Position numbers and translations under genes: made by a program
Part shown: positions 20,885 to 30,487 of the stretch, piece after piece
Numbering within the stretch: position 1 is the first letter of the stretch
How the letters are laid out: every line of letters begins with the position of its first letter
From: Spirochaetales bacterium
GTDB lineage: Bacteria > Spirochaetota > Spirochaetia > JAFGDJ01
DNA: 34,329 nucleotides
Assembly (NCBI GenBank): GCA_016932135.1
Contig: JAFGDJ010000257.1
Span: 1 to 34,329, forward strand
Direction: 5' to 3'
The notes under the pieces: generated by a model
The model's input: only the letters and a program-made list of their open reading frames with translations
Databases searched by the model: none
Told to the model about the DNA's origin: nothing

Positions 20885-22951
20885 TTAAAATGTGCTTACG
20901 AGCCTTTGATCGAAGGGAGGGCACCGTTCGAGAACCGCTGCCACAACCCGATGGGGAGGTTCCAGCAGCCCCGGGTCGGTTTCCGCCAGGGAAAAGGCGG
21001 CTTCCCGGGCCTGGGAAAGCAGAGAGGTGTCTTTGGTGATATCCGCCACGGTGAAACGGAAATACCCCGATTGTTCAAGCCCGGTGAGGTTTCCCGGTCC
21101 CCGGATTCGCAGATCTTCTTCGGCTATGAAAAAGCCGTCGGTGCTGTTTTTCATGACCTTCAGCCGCTCCTTGGCATCCTCCGTAAGATTGCCGCTGTAG
21201 ATCAGGAAAGCGTAGGACTGATGGCTCCCCCGGCCGACGCGGCCTCGGAGCTGATGGAGGGCCGATAAGCCGAAGCGTTCTGAGTGTTCGATGACCATAC
21301 AGGTGGCGTTGGAGACATCAACCCCCACCTCTACCACGCTGGTAGCCACGAGAATATCGATGTCTCCCCGGTTAAAGGAATCCATGGTTTCTTTTTTCTT
21401 GTCTTCGTCTATCCGTGAGTGAATCAGGGCTGTTTTATACTCGGGAAAAAGAGAATCCCGGATCTTCCGAAACATGGTCTCGGCGTCCTTTATCTCCAGC
21501 TTGGCAGATTCACTGATCAGGGGATACACGAAATAAGCCTGCCGCCCTTTCTTCAGCTCGGCGCGTACGGCGTCGTATACCTTCTTTTCATTTCCTTCCC
21601 GGGCCAGGTGGGTGATCACCGGTTTTCTGCCCGCCGGAGCTTTGCGCAGGGTAGAGACGTCCAGGTCGCCCAAAACGGTCATGGCCAGGGTTCTGGGAAT
21701 GGGTGTGGCGGTCATGAGAAGCAGATCGGCACCGGTTCCTTTCCGCATCAGAGCGGTCCGTTGATGAACGCCGAAACGGTGCTGTTCGTCGATAATCACC
21801 AGTTTCAAATTATTAAAGGTGATGTCGTTTGAAAAAAGGGCGTGGGTGCCTACGAGGATATCGATGTCTCCCTGTTTCAGGGCGGCTTTCAGAAGATCAC
21901 GACGGCCGGACGGCAGGTTCCCGGAAAGAAAAGCCAGGTTAAGCCCCAAAGGAGAGAGCAAGCGAGAGGCGTTTTCCGCATGCTGCCGGGCCAGCAGTTC
22001 CGTGGGGGCCATAAAGGCGGTCTGTCCCCCCCGGCGGACGTATCCTAGAGCAGCCATAAAGGCCAGCAGAGTTTTTCCCACCCCCACATCACCCTGGATA
22101 AGCCGGGCCATGGGATAGGGACCCGACATATCCTGGAGGATTTCCTCCAGGGAGCGCTCCTGATCCTCGGTGAGGGAAAAAGGGAGGCTATTCCGCAGTT
22201 TTTCAATGAGGGTTCTGTCCGGAGGACAAGGCTCCCGGTGGGTGACCCGCCGTTCCATGGCTGCCCGGGCTGTGATGAACTGAAGGTAAAACAATTCCTC
22301 GAAGGCCAGGGTTTTTCTCGCTTTCAGGATTTCTTCCCCACTACCGGGACGATGGAGGATGGAAAGGGCTCGCTGTTTATCCATCAGATCATGGTCTTTT
22401 ACGATATCCGTCGGCAGTTCGTTTTCTATATGTTCTGCGTAGAGCTCCAGAGCCCGGTCCACCGCCCGGCGGAGCATCTTTTGCCCCAACCCGCTTGTTA
22501 AAGGGTAGAGGGGTAAAATTCTGCCGAACTCCTCGGGTTCCTCGGACCAGGGTTCCAGCTCGAAGGCGCTGCTCTGCAGTTCACCGTAACGGTACTGAAA
22601 GGTTCCGTAGAGAAAGTATGACCGGTCCTGTCGAAGGTATTGCGCCAGAAAGTTTCTGTTGAAGCAGAGAAGGGAAGCCTGTTTCGTTCCGTCTTCCACG
22701 ATAATTTTTAAGGTTTTTTTCCTGCCGAAACCGAAGTAAATATGCTCCCGCACCCGGACCGTGGTATTGGCAATACCCTGTCCCCTGATGCTTTCCAGGG
22801 ACGCAAGAGTCTTTCTGTCTTCATAGTCCCTGGGGAGGTGAAGGAGCAGGTCGGCGATACAGGAAATTCCCAACCTGCCGAAAGCCTCGGCATGTTTTGC
22901 CCCGATGCCTCGAACCGTGGTGACCGGTTGTTTCAGCTCCCGGAGAAACAT
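20885..22951 (-). CDS. recG: ATP-dependent DNA helicase RecG
   Basis: A 688-residue branched-DNA helicase that remodels stalled replication forks and Holliday junctions. The N-terminal wedge/OB domain (VRGIGAKHAEAFGRLGI, LLLHLPRDYEDR) is followed by helicase motifs: GDVGVGKT (Walker A), DEQHRFG (Walker B region), MTATPIPRT, and HQLRGRVGRG (motif VI). Length is the usual one. It lies 3 bases after yggT and is probably expressed with dnaE and yggT. Confidence 0.96.
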   Translation of the reverse strand: MFLRELKQPVTTVRGIGAKHAEAFGRLGISCIADLLLHLPRDYEDRKTLASLESIRGQGIANTTVRVREHIYFGFGRKKTLKIIVEDGTKQASLLCFNRNFLAQYLRQDRSYFLYGTFQYRYGELQSSAFELEPWSEEPEEFGRILPLYPLTSGLGQKMLRRAVDRALELYAEHIENELPTDIVKDHDLMDKQRALSILHRPGSGEEILKARKTLAFEELFYLQFITARAAMERRVTHREPCPPDRTLIEKLRNSLPFSLTEDQERSLEEILQDMSGPYPMARLIQGDVGVGKTLLAFMAALGYVRRGGQTAFMAPTELLARQHAENASRLLSPLGLNLAFLSGNLPSGRRDLLKAALKQGDIDILVGTHALFSNDITFNNLKLVIIDEQHRFGVHQRTALMRKGTGADLLLMTATPIPRTLAMTVLGDLDVSTLRKAPAGRKPVITHLAREGNEKKVYDAVRAELKKGRQAYFVYPLISESAKLEIKDAETMFRKIRDSLFPEYKTALIHSRIDEDKKKETMDSFNRGDIDILVATSVVEVGVDVSNATCMVIEHSERFGLSALHQLRGRVGRGSHQSYAFLIYSGNLTEDAKERLKVMKNSTDGFFIAEEDLRIRGPGNLTGLEQSGYFRFTVADITKDTSLLSQAREAAFSLAETDPGLLEPPHRVVAAVLERCPPFDQRLVSTF

Positions 22952-22954
22952 GCG

Positions 22955-23542
22955 TTAAAAAGGAAGTTTTAACAGCAGAGCGGCAAGAAAGTTGACCAGT
23001 AGTTTCCCCACAATGACTGATACTAACAGGGCTCCCCCGGTAAAACCTAAAGCGGTTCCGTAGCCAAGAATCCTTTTTTTAAAGAAGGTTCGCTTTAACC
23101 AGGTCATCAGAGGGTTGAGGATGATGTCCAGGGTATGAATCAGGGGAGATACGGTATTGCCGCCGGTAAAATGGACGAAGAGACGAATTACCGTCATGAT
23201 GAGCATAAAGGTCAGCAGGAAGGATACCGCCGACCAGAGGGCTGTAAGAATGATTGAAAGAATGATCCCCAGGGTGATCTTTCCATAGACCTGCAGGGTG
23301 TTGATGATGTTGAGAACAATCACCAGGACCAGCAGAGCCGCGATGGGGGAAAAATCAACCCGTTCGGTGCGCAGGAAGGTAAGTTTTCGAAAAAAATTCA
23401 GATAAGGATCGGTAATACGGTTTATCACATCGATAGCCCGGCCTTGAGGCAGTCCTCTGAACCAGGTCAGCATAATCCGGATAAAAATAATCAGCATATA
23501 CGTGGAGATGATCGCTCCGAGTATTCTAAGTACTGTCTGCAT
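22955..23542 (-). CDS. yggT: YggT-family membrane protein
   Basis: A 195-residue protein with two tandem YGGT domains, each a pair of hydrophobic helices (LRILGAIISTYMLIIFIRIM with LTWF, and VRIT-type DPYLNFFR after the first pair; a second pair followed by LNPLMTWLKRTFF). Family members are small inner-membrane proteins linked to cell-envelope or osmotic functions, of uncertain role. GGAGG lies 7 bases before the ATG. It sits between dnaE and recG. Confidence 0.88.
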   Translation of the reverse strand: MQTVLRILGAIISTYMLIIFIRIMLTWFRGLPQGRAIDVINRITDPYLNFFRKLTFLRTERVDFSPIAALLVLVIVLNIINTLQVYGKITLGIILSIILTALWSAVSFLLTFMLIMTVIRLFVHFTGGNTVSPLIHTLDIILNPLMTWLKRTFFKKRILGYGTALGFTGGALLVSVIVGKLLVNFLAALLLKLPF

Positions 23543-23665
23543 GTAAAGCCTCCAATAATCTTGTCTTATTAATCTCTTCTATCATTAACAGCAATATGTG
23601 TGAGTGTAGGGTTTCAGTGTGAGGGTAAACGGTCTCTCCCTTCCACCGATCACCCCATACTGCAA

Positions 23666-26600
23666 TCATTCCTTCCACACCTCCCGGACAAAGGGCAGAT
23701 GTCGTAATTCCGCCTCCAGGGACTTGTTCCAGGTCGTGGTAATCTGGTCCGACGCTTTGATGATACATCGACCGTTGTTACCGTTTTCGGGGAGGTGCAG
23801 AAAGACCCGGCAGTTTCCCGGATAATCCATGCAAAGGGACCGCAGGGCTACCAGTTCGTCTTCTTCATACCTGCCGTTTTCAAATTCTATGTGAACCTCC
23901 AGGGCTTCCCGACAGTCCAACTCTTCCGGAGACATTACCTCTTCCACAATGAGCTGATTTGTCCCCCGACGATCGTCCAGGGTACCCCGGATAGCGATGA
24001 TATCGTCAGCCTGCAGTTTCGTCCGGTATTGCTCCCAGATTTCCGGGAAAAAGACAATCTCCATAGATCCCGTATAGTCCTCCAGCCGCAGGAACGCCAT
24101 CAGGGGACCTTTCTTGGTCTGAATCTCCCGGAGGCTGGTAATGATCCCCAGCGTAGTATAGGTCTTTCCCCGGGTACTCCTTTCGGGATTCTGAAAATCG
24201 ATGTTCCTGACCTTTTCCCAGATAGACCTGTATGCATCCATGGGGTGCCCGGACACATAAAAGCCCAGCATTTCCTTTTCGAATTTCAACAGTTCCCGTT
24301 CGGGCCATTCGGTTACCGGCTCAAGAACCGGTGAAGCGTCCACCGGTTCTTCCGCTCCGTCGAAGAGGGATGCCTGGCCGTACTGCCTGAACTCCTTGCT
24401 TCGGGAAACGAACTCCAGGACCCTGTCGAGATTGTACATCAACATGGCTCTGGGGGTGCCGAATTGATCGAAGACCCCGGTCTGAATAAGGGTTTCCAAC
24501 ACCTTTCTGTTGACGGTCTTTCCGTCCACCCGCATGAGAAAATCCACCGGAGATTCAAAAGGACCGGCGGTATTTCTTTCGGTAATTATCGCGTCCACCG
24601 CCGCCCCGCCGACATTCTTAATGCCGATAAGCCCGTAGACGATGTTGCCCCGGTTGACCGTGAAGGTTTTCTCGGAAAGGTTGATATCCGGCGGCATGAC
24701 CTTCAGGTTCATCCTGGTGGCTTCGTTGATATATTCTCTCAGTTTCTCGGTGTCGTTTATTTCATTGGTCAGGTTGGCGGCCATGAATTCCGCAGGGTAA
24801 TTGGCCTTGAGAAAGGCGGTTTTATAGGCCAGCACCGAATAGGCGGCGGCGTGGGATTTGTTGAAGCCGTAACCGGCGAAGGGTACAAGGAGGTCGAAGA
24901 TCGCTTCCGCGTCCTTAATATTGTACCCCCCCTTTATGGCTCCTTCGATAAAACGGAGCTTTTCCTCCGTCATGACTTCTTCTTTTTTCTTTCCCATGGC
25001 CCGTCTGAGGATATCCGCCTGCCCCAAGGTGTACCCTCCCACAATCCGGGCGATTTCCATCACCTGTTCCTGGTAGACGATGACGCCGTAGGTTTCCTTC
25101 AATACCGGCTCCAGGGCGGGAAGGAGATAATTGATGGGCTCCCTGCCCGACTTGGCCCGGCAGAACTGATCGATGTTGTCCATGGGTCCCGGGCGGTACA
25201 GGGCGTTTAAGGCGATGAGATCTTCGATGGATTCGGGTTTGGCTTTTTTCAGTACCGCCTGCATACCGGTGCTTTCGAACTGAAACACACAGGTGCTTGA
25301 GCCCTCTCCCAGCATGGCGAAGGTTTTCTTATCGTCCTCCGGAATCTTATCGATATCAAAGTGGGGATCCACCTTTTTTATCAGGTCTTCGGTGTGCTTT
25401 ATCAGGGTGAGAGTCTTGAGTCCCAGAAAATCCATCTTTACCAGGCCGCATTCCTCCAAAAGGTCCATAGTGTACTGGGTGGAAATGGACCCGGTTTTGG
25501 GGTCCCGGTAGAGGGGCACGTAGTCGGTCAGGGCGGTACGGGCGATGACGATACCCGCCGCGTGGGTCGATGCGTGGCGATGGAGGCCTTCGAGCCTCAA
25601 GGCTGTGTCGATGAGTTCTTCGTGAACCCCTCCCTGTTTCCTGATCTCTTCCAGCTTGGGTTCCTGGGCCAAGGCGTCCTTCAAGGTGACCTTTATCCCT
25701 CCCGGAACCAGCTTGGCGATACTGTCCGATTCCGCGTAGGGCAGGTCCAACACCCGGGCTACATCCCGCAACACGGCTCGGGATTTCAAGGTGCCGAAGG
25801 TAATGATCTGCCCTACCTTGTCCGTTCCGTATTTGGAGGTGACATAGTCTATCACCTGGCCGCGGCCTTCGTAGCAGAAATCGATGTCGAAGTCGGGCAT
25901 GGATACCCGTTCGGGATTGAGGAACCGCTCAAAAAGCAGGCTGTATTTTAACGGATCGATATCGGTAATTTTCAGCGCGTAGGCAACAATGGAGCCGGCG
26001 CCGGAACCCCGGCCAGGACCCACGGGGATATGCTGCTGGTGAGCCCAGTGGATAAAATCCCACACGATAAGGAAATAACCGGTAAACCCCATGGAGGTGA
26101 TTACGGAGAGCTCGTATTCGGCGCGGTTGGCGATGGCTTCGGAATAACCGGGATACCGGTCGTCCAGTCCTCGAAGGGTGAGATGCTTCAGGTACTCGTC
26201 GGGAGAGGAAAAGCCTTCCGGAATCTCGTAATCGGGAAGCAGAGGACCCGGAAGGTCGATGGTAAGATCACACCTCTCGGCAATGGCCAGGGTGTTCCGC
26301 AGGGCTTCGGGGATTTCTGAGAACAGGGCGTTCATTTCTTCCGGACTCTTCATGTAAAACTGGTCCGTCTGAAACCGCATTCTTTCCCGCTCGAGTTTCT
26401 TTTTATTAGTCCCGATGCAGATGAGGATGTCCTGGGCGTTGGCGTCTTCCCTGTCCAGATAATGATTGTCGTTGGTGGCGATCAGAGGAAGCCCGGAACG
26501 CCGGGATATGTCTACCAGGGCTTTATTGACCACCGCCTGTTCTTTCAGACCGTGGTCCTGCAATTCCAGATAAAAATTGTCTTTGCCGAAGAGATCCCCG

Positions 26601-27088
26601 TAATAACAGGCTTTTTTATAAGCCCCTTCCTCATCGCCCTGCAGGATAAGCCGGGGAATCTCTCCGGCCAGGCAGCTGGACGAGCCAATCAGGCCCTCGG
26701 CGTGTTCTGCCAGCACCTGATCGTCTATCCTCGGTTTATAGTAAAAGCCCTCCGTGTAAGCCAGGGAGCTTAAGGCGATAAGATTTTTGTACCCGGTTTT
26801 ATTCTTTGCCAGGGCAATGAGGTGATGATAGCGGTTTCCCTGTTCGCTGCCGGTCTTTTTCAACCTGGAATCCGGCGCCAGATAAAACTCACAGCCGATG
26901 ATAGGGTGTATTTCCGAAGTCTGGCAGGCTTTGTAGAACTTCAGCGCTCCGAAAAGATTTCCGTGATCCGTTAAGGCCAGGTGTTTCATCCCCAGGGTTT
27001 TGGCCTTTTTTACCATCCGCGACAACGGGGACGCTCCGTCTAACAGGGAATAGTCGGAATGGTTGTGAAGATGGACGAAGTCAGGCAC
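23666..27088 (-). CDS. dnaE: DNA polymerase III alpha subunit
   Basis: A replicative polymerase of 1140 residues starting with GTG at 27088, supported by AAGGAG 5 bases upstream and by the family start PDFVHLHNHSDYSLLDGA. An open frame extends 112 codons further but lacks a start signal. The N-terminal PHP domain (HLHNHSDYS, LTDHGNLFG) precedes the polymerase core; PDFDIDF (about residue 395) and MDFLGLKTL carry the catalytic aspartates. The segment near YGQASLFDG resembles a clamp-binding QxxLF motif, and TTLGIITSLREIQTKKG marks the C-terminal OB fold. It has its own promoter in the 71-base gap after the FAD-subunit gene and is followed by yggT after 123 bases. Confidence 0.96.
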   Translation of the reverse strand: MPDFVHLHNHSDYSLLDGASPLSRMVKKAKTLGMKHLALTDHGNLFGALKFYKACQTSEIHPIIGCEFYLAPDSRLKKTGSEQGNRYHHLIALAKNKTGYKNLIALSSLAYTEGFYYKPRIDDQVLAEHAEGLIGSSSCLAGEIPRLILQGDEEGAYKKACYYGDLFGKDNFYLELQDHGLKEQAVVNKALVDISRRSGLPLIATNDNHYLDREDANAQDILICIGTNKKKLERERMRFQTDQFYMKSPEEMNALFSEIPEALRNTLAIAERCDLTIDLPGPLLPDYEIPEGFSSPDEYLKHLTLRGLDDRYPGYSEAIANRAEYELSVITSMGFTGYFLIVWDFIHWAHQQHIPVGPGRGSGAGSIVAYALKITDIDPLKYSLLFERFLNPERVSMPDFDIDFCYEGRGQVIDYVTSKYGTDKVGQIITFGTLKSRAVLRDVARVLDLPYAESDSIAKLVPGGIKVTLKDALAQEPKLEEIRKQGGVHEELIDTALRLEGLHRHASTHAAGIVIARTALTDYVPLYRDPKTGSISTQYTMDLLEECGLVKMDFLGLKTLTLIKHTEDLIKKVDPHFDIDKIPEDDKKTFAMLGEGSSTCVFQFESTGMQAVLKKAKPESIEDLIALNALYRPGPMDNIDQFCRAKSGREPINYLLPALEPVLKETYGVIVYQEQVMEIARIVGGYTLGQADILRRAMGKKKEEVMTEEKLRFIEGAIKGGYNIKDAEAIFDLLVPFAGYGFNKSHAAAYSVLAYKTAFLKANYPAEFMAANLTNEINDTEKLREYINEATRMNLKVMPPDINLSEKTFTVNRGNIVYGLIGIKNVGGAAVDAIITERNTAGPFESPVDFLMRVDGKTVNRKVLETLIQTGVFDQFGTPRAMLMYNLDRVLEFVSRSKEFRQYGQASLFDGAEEPVDASPVLEPVTEWPERELLKFEKEMLGFYVSGHPMDAYRSIWEKVRNIDFQNPERSTRGKTYTTLGIITSLREIQTKKGPLMAFLRLEDYTGSMEIVFFPEIWEQYRTKLQADDIIAIRGTLDDRRGTNQLIVEEVMSPEELDCREALEVHIEFENGRYEEDELVALRSLCMDYPGNCRVFLHLPENGNNGRCIIKASDQITTTWNKSLEAELRHLPFVREVWKE

Positions 27089-27110
27089 CGGAACTCCTTG
27101 GTTATCTGAA

Positions 27111-27139
27111 AGTATATCTGAAAAGCCCGTTCCAGTAAA
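27111..27139 (-). promoter_or_regulatory. Promoter of dnaE
   Basis: On the minus strand TTTACT (27139-27134), 17 bases, TATACT (27116-27111). The predicted start near 27104 leaves a 16-base leader holding the AAGGAG ribosome site. Confidence 0.6.
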
Positions 27140-27159
27140 GAAGGCGGTTAATAGCGGGG

Positions 27160-28011
27160 TCAGAGATCTCCCAGTTTTTTTAAGGTATCGAAAAGAAGAG
27201 CGGTGATCTGGTGCTTTCGCCAGGGCAGCAGGGGAGTGGAATGGGATTCCAGCATTTCTTCCAGGCTTTCCACAGCCCGGGAAATATCTTTTCCGCTTAA
27301 AGGACGTTTTTTCCCTTCCACCAGGGATTCCATGTCGGGATTCCGAAGGACTCCCGTTCCGTTTATGCAGAAGGAGCACCCGAAGGATGAAATTATTCCG
27401 TCTTTGTGCAGATCCGCCAGGCAACAGAAGGACAGGGCACCGGACTCCAGGCCGGAACGTTCCTGAAAGATTTCATAGCGTTCGAAGGCGGATTGAAAGA
27501 TAGGAATCCGGATGCGGGTGATAATCCACGGATCCGGATTATCCGATGCTTCTTCATAGTATTTCCGGATGGGAATCCAGGCGGAACCGCTCAGGCCGCG
27601 AACCTCCAGCCGGGTACCGAGGAGGTATAAAACCGCCGGCAGGTTCACCGTTTTCGCTTTCAGGGCGATATTCCCCCCTAAGGTAGCCCGGGTTCGTAAG
27701 GGACCGTTCCCTAAAGCGGTCAAGGCTTCGTATAAAGCCCGGCTGCCCAGGTGCCGCTTCAATGAAAGAAGTTTCTCCAGTGTAATCCCTGAGCCCACCT
27801 CAAGATAGGATTCCGTTTTATTGAGCTTCAAGGTATCGGACAATTGATCCAAGGATATGATATCACCCGTGGGGACCTCTTTCGTCCAGGGGCTCATTAC
27901 ATAGGTTCCCCCGCCGAAGGGGAAGCTCCTGGGGTGGGCTTTCCGAAGGGCCTGGAGTTCCGAGGTGTTCCGGGGTGTGTAGATATGTGCCTGCTTAGCG
28001 GGTTTGTTCAT
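27160..28011 (-). CDS. FAD-binding subunit-like protein of the xanthine dehydrogenase family
   Basis: A 283-residue homologue of the medium (FAD) subunit of molybdenum hydroxylases. The PFGGGTYVMS segment (31-40) matches the first FAD loop and TLGGNI (110-115) the second, so flavin binding may be retained. A conserved ASPxxD-type continuation after TLGGNI is changed to ALKAKTVN. In active enzymes this subunit passes electrons from the iron-sulfur subunit to NAD or another acceptor. The start overlaps the preceding iron-sulfur-like gene by 17 bases. Because the two companion subunits have lost key residues, the true role is uncertain. Confidence 0.8.
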   Translation of the reverse strand: MNKPAKQAHIYTPRNTSELQALRKAHPRSFPFGGGTYVMSPWTKEVPTGDIISLDQLSDTLKLNKTESYLEVGSGITLEKLLSLKRHLGSRALYEALTALGNGPLRTRATLGGNIALKAKTVNLPAVLYLLGTRLEVRGLSGSAWIPIRKYYEEASDNPDPWIITRIRIPIFQSAFERYEIFQERSGLESGALSFCCLADLHKDGIISSFGCSFCINGTGVLRNPDMESLVEGKKRPLSGKDISRAVESLEEMLESHSTPLLPWRKHQITALLFDTLKKLGDL

Positions 28012-28459
28012 GGTGCCTTAAAAACCTCCTCCTCGCCGCCAGGCGCACACCGTCCAGAAGACTCAAGTAGCCGCCGCAGATCGGATGAAAGCCGGTAAAG
28101 GCGGCGGCCGTGTCGGCTTCTTCGGGATGGGAGACTCTCTCCAGGAGAGCATGTACCAGGAAGGTATACACCGGACGATGGATGGGACAGGGACAAAAAT
28201 GAGCTTCTTCAAACCCGGTTTCTATATCCTCACAGTCGGCGGTTCCGGAAAAACCTTCATAGGTTGTCACCAGCCGGCCTTTCAGATGAAACGCCGGTAC
28301 CAAATGGGGAAAGACCGGCTCGCCGTCCAGCAGGATGAGGGTCTGTTCTTCCGGACCTTCAATCAGGCGGTAGAGGTCCCGCAGAAGATCCGAAAGCCTC
28401 GTCAGGGGAGAGACGTCCGGTTCCACAAGGTTTCCGTTGAGATAAAAACGAACCGTCAT
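27995..28459 (-). CDS. Degenerate iron-sulfur subunit-like protein of the xanthine dehydrogenase family
   Basis: A 154-residue protein with the length and layout of the small [2Fe-2S] subunit: it starts VRFYLNGNLVEPDVSP, has TTYEGF, and ends with a GFHPICGGY segment where GNLCRCTGY is usual. Normal members use eight cysteines for two clusters. This one has only four in total (76, 89, 91, 128). The first-cluster loop is deleted altogether, and the second-cluster pattern CGFC is reduced to CPC. It almost certainly cannot bind both clusters and probably binds none. It overlaps the molybdenum-subunit gene by 4 bases (ATGA) and the FAD gene by 17. Confidence 0.78.
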   Translation of the reverse strand: MTVRFYLNGNLVEPDVSPLTRLSDLLRDLYRLIEGPEEQTLILLDGEPVFPHLVPAFHLKGRLVTTYEGFSGTADCEDIETGFEEAHFCPCPIHRPVYTFLVHALLERVSHPEEADTAAAFTGFHPICGGYLSLLDGVRLAARRRFLRHHEQTR

Positions 28460-30483
28460 GGTTTTACCCGGATTTCGAAAAGGGTTTCATCCCCCGCGGG
28501 AAGCTGGTTTATGGAATGACCTGCGGCCTGCGAAAGGGCGGTGAGAAAGGCGGCTGAAAGCCCTCCGGCGGCCAGGTTTGACAGGCCGCTGCTTTCTTTT
28601 TTTCCATCTTCCAGAAAGGTGATGGAAAGGGGAATCATCCGGTGGAGGGGTATAATTCCAGGAGTGCCCGTCAGCTCCTGCAGAACCGAATAGATATCCG
28701 TCTCCAGACAACTCCGGGCGGCTTGAGAATCAAGAACGGGACCGCAGTTTAAGACCAGGGTAAGGTCCTCCACCGAGGTCCGCAGCAATACCGGATCGAA
28801 AAGAACTTCCACCACCCAGGCAGCCCAGGTGAGGTTGTGAAAATAGGTTCCTTTCATCGTGCGGTTATCCCAGGTGACTGACCGGGGAAGACGGAAGCTG
28901 CTTTTCCCGTTGATGGGAAGGGGAGATCGAAAGCGTTTCCGCTGGATGGACGCAGCGGTTTTTTTGATCAGTTGATTTACCACGGTTACGTTGCGGGAAA
29001 ACACACCGGGGCCGGTGTCCGGGACCAAAGTAGTGTCCGGCATGAGAAGGGTAATGTTCCGGGGATCCAGGGATAAAATCGAGGCCGCTGTTTTCTTCCA
29101 GATCAGGGCGGTGGCCTCGTGTCCCGGGACAGCGGAGGTCTGAATGGACAGATTGCTTTTCGTATCCAGGTGAAGCCGGAGGGTTCCCGCCAGATCGTTT
29201 TCTTCTTCACCGGGAAAGGAGCCGTCACAGAAGTTTATCGCCAGACCGATACCCCGTCGTTTCCCCGGAGGACCGTTTATGGCGGTGTCCTTCTTTCGGT
29301 TCAGCTCATAGGAGCTGTATTTCCGGGAAAAATCGGTGACCGCGGCGGCGGTATCCAGTAGTCTCTTGACTGTTTCGAGATGACGCTCATTTCGAAGTCC
29401 CGCGGTTTTGCTGCCGGAAGATCGCAGATATTCCTTCCTGATCCAAAGGGGGTCTCTTTCCCCCACCGAAGACGCCCGGGTGATGTGGGTTTCCAGGGCG
29501 GTTATCGCCGAAGAAACACCGCCTCCGGCACTGATGTCCGCCGGCGGGTTATTGGTCACGATTACCCGACCGTGAAGGGTGATATGGGGACAGTTGTAGA
29601 TCCCCGTCACCGCCGTGACAGCCCGCTGAAGTATCATTTCCGCGGCGACGGGATAGGCTCCCGCGTCAATGTCCAGCCGGATATCCCGGCTCGAGATTCG
29701 CCCGTCCTCCCCTAAACCGGTCCGTAGGCGCAGTTTCATCGCCGGACTCTCAGGGAGGAGGAACGGTTGTTCCTGCCGATTCAGCAATAGCAGACAGGGC
29801 TTCCCCGTATGCCGGGAACAGAGGGCCGCCCAGACAGCTAAAAGCGAGGGATACCAGGAAAGACAATCTTCCGAAGGGCCGGGGGAAAGAGCTCGTAAGG
29901 TAACCCGTTTCTTTTCCATTCCCAGGGCTTTTGCCGCGGCTTCGGCAGCGTGGTGAATCCACCGGGAGGTCACATAAACGGTGAGGTCGCCCGATTCATA
30001 CCAGGCCCAGGCGCCAAGATTGCCGCATACCCTTGGTGAGGTTCCGGGAAGGGTGTACTCTTCTTCAAGAACCCGGGCGGCATTCTTCAAGGCTTCTTCG
30101 CTGTTTCCTTTCTTGTAATGCGTTTCCGCCGCCACACCGGCGGTCTCGGGTCTCTCCAGGCTGCTGAGGGTATAATCGGTCTCATAGTCCAAACGTACTT
30201 TTTTCAAGGCTTTGTGGAGCCGATCGGAATCCGCCGAAGCGGCCAGCAGAACGGGTTCCCCCTCGTATCGTACCATTTCGTCCGCCAGCAGGGGTATTTC
30301 GGTATTGAAAGCCGTAAGGGTCTTTTTCCCGGGGATATCTTCGGCGGTGATGAGATGGACATCCTTGGCTTCTTCGGGAAAACGCAGGCCGGTTATCCTG
30401 CCGGAGGGTACGGTAGATCGCACCAGGGTCATATGCAGGGTGTCGGAAGTCACCAGGTCTTCCAGGAAGTTATGTCTCGTCAA
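28456..30483 (-). CDS. Degenerate molybdopterin-binding subunit-like protein of the xanthine dehydrogenase family
   Basis: A 675-residue protein, shorter than the usual ~750-780. The N-terminal a/b hammerhead domain is recognisable (LVRSTVPSGRI, TAEDIPGKK, VRYEGEPVLLAAS). The cofactor-binding domain is eroded. GGGFGGK is replaced by SPGPSEDC (200-207), the arginine-glycine motif before PQ by ISAGGGVSS (317-325), and the catalytic region GxGEPP by SNLAAGG (635-641), with no glutamate. The frame is nonetheless fully open. The start is TTG with AGGAGGT about 7 bases upstream. It follows the sugar aminotransferase gene by 4 bases. It is unlikely to be an active hydroxylase; a structural, binding or regulatory role is possible. 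Confidence 0.8.
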   Translation of the reverse strand: MTRHNFLEDLVTSDTLHMTLVRSTVPSGRITGLRFPEEAKDVHLITAEDIPGKKTLTAFNTEIPLLADEMVRYEGEPVLLAASADSDRLHKALKKVRLDYETDYTLSSLERPETAGVAAETHYKKGNSEEALKNAARVLEEEYTLPGTSPRVCGNLGAWAWYESGDLTVYVTSRWIHHAAEAAAKALGMEKKRVTLRALSPGPSEDCLSWYPSLLAVWAALCSRHTGKPCLLLLNRQEQPFLLPESPAMKLRLRTGLGEDGRISSRDIRLDIDAGAYPVAAEMILQRAVTAVTGIYNCPHITLHGRVIVTNNPPADISAGGGVSSAITALETHITRASSVGERDPLWIRKEYLRSSGSKTAGLRNERHLETVKRLLDTAAAVTDFSRKYSSYELNRKKDTAINGPPGKRRGIGLAINFCDGSFPGEEENDLAGTLRLHLDTKSNLSIQTSAVPGHEATALIWKKTAASILSLDPRNITLLMPDTTLVPDTGPGVFSRNVTVVNQLIKKTAASIQRKRFRSPLPINGKSSFRLPRSVTWDNRTMKGTYFHNLTWAAWVVEVLFDPVLLRTSVEDLTLVLNCGPVLDSQAARSCLETDIYSVLQELTGTPGIIPLHRMIPLSITFLEDGKKESSGLSNLAAGGLSAAFLTALSQAAGHSINQLPAGDETLFEIRVKP

Positions 30484-30487
30484 GAGC

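Noticed and set aside
23526-23768. 80-codon minus-strand frame between yggT and dnaE
   Set aside because: It overlaps the dnaE 3' end in another frame and has no ribosome site or recognisable sequence.
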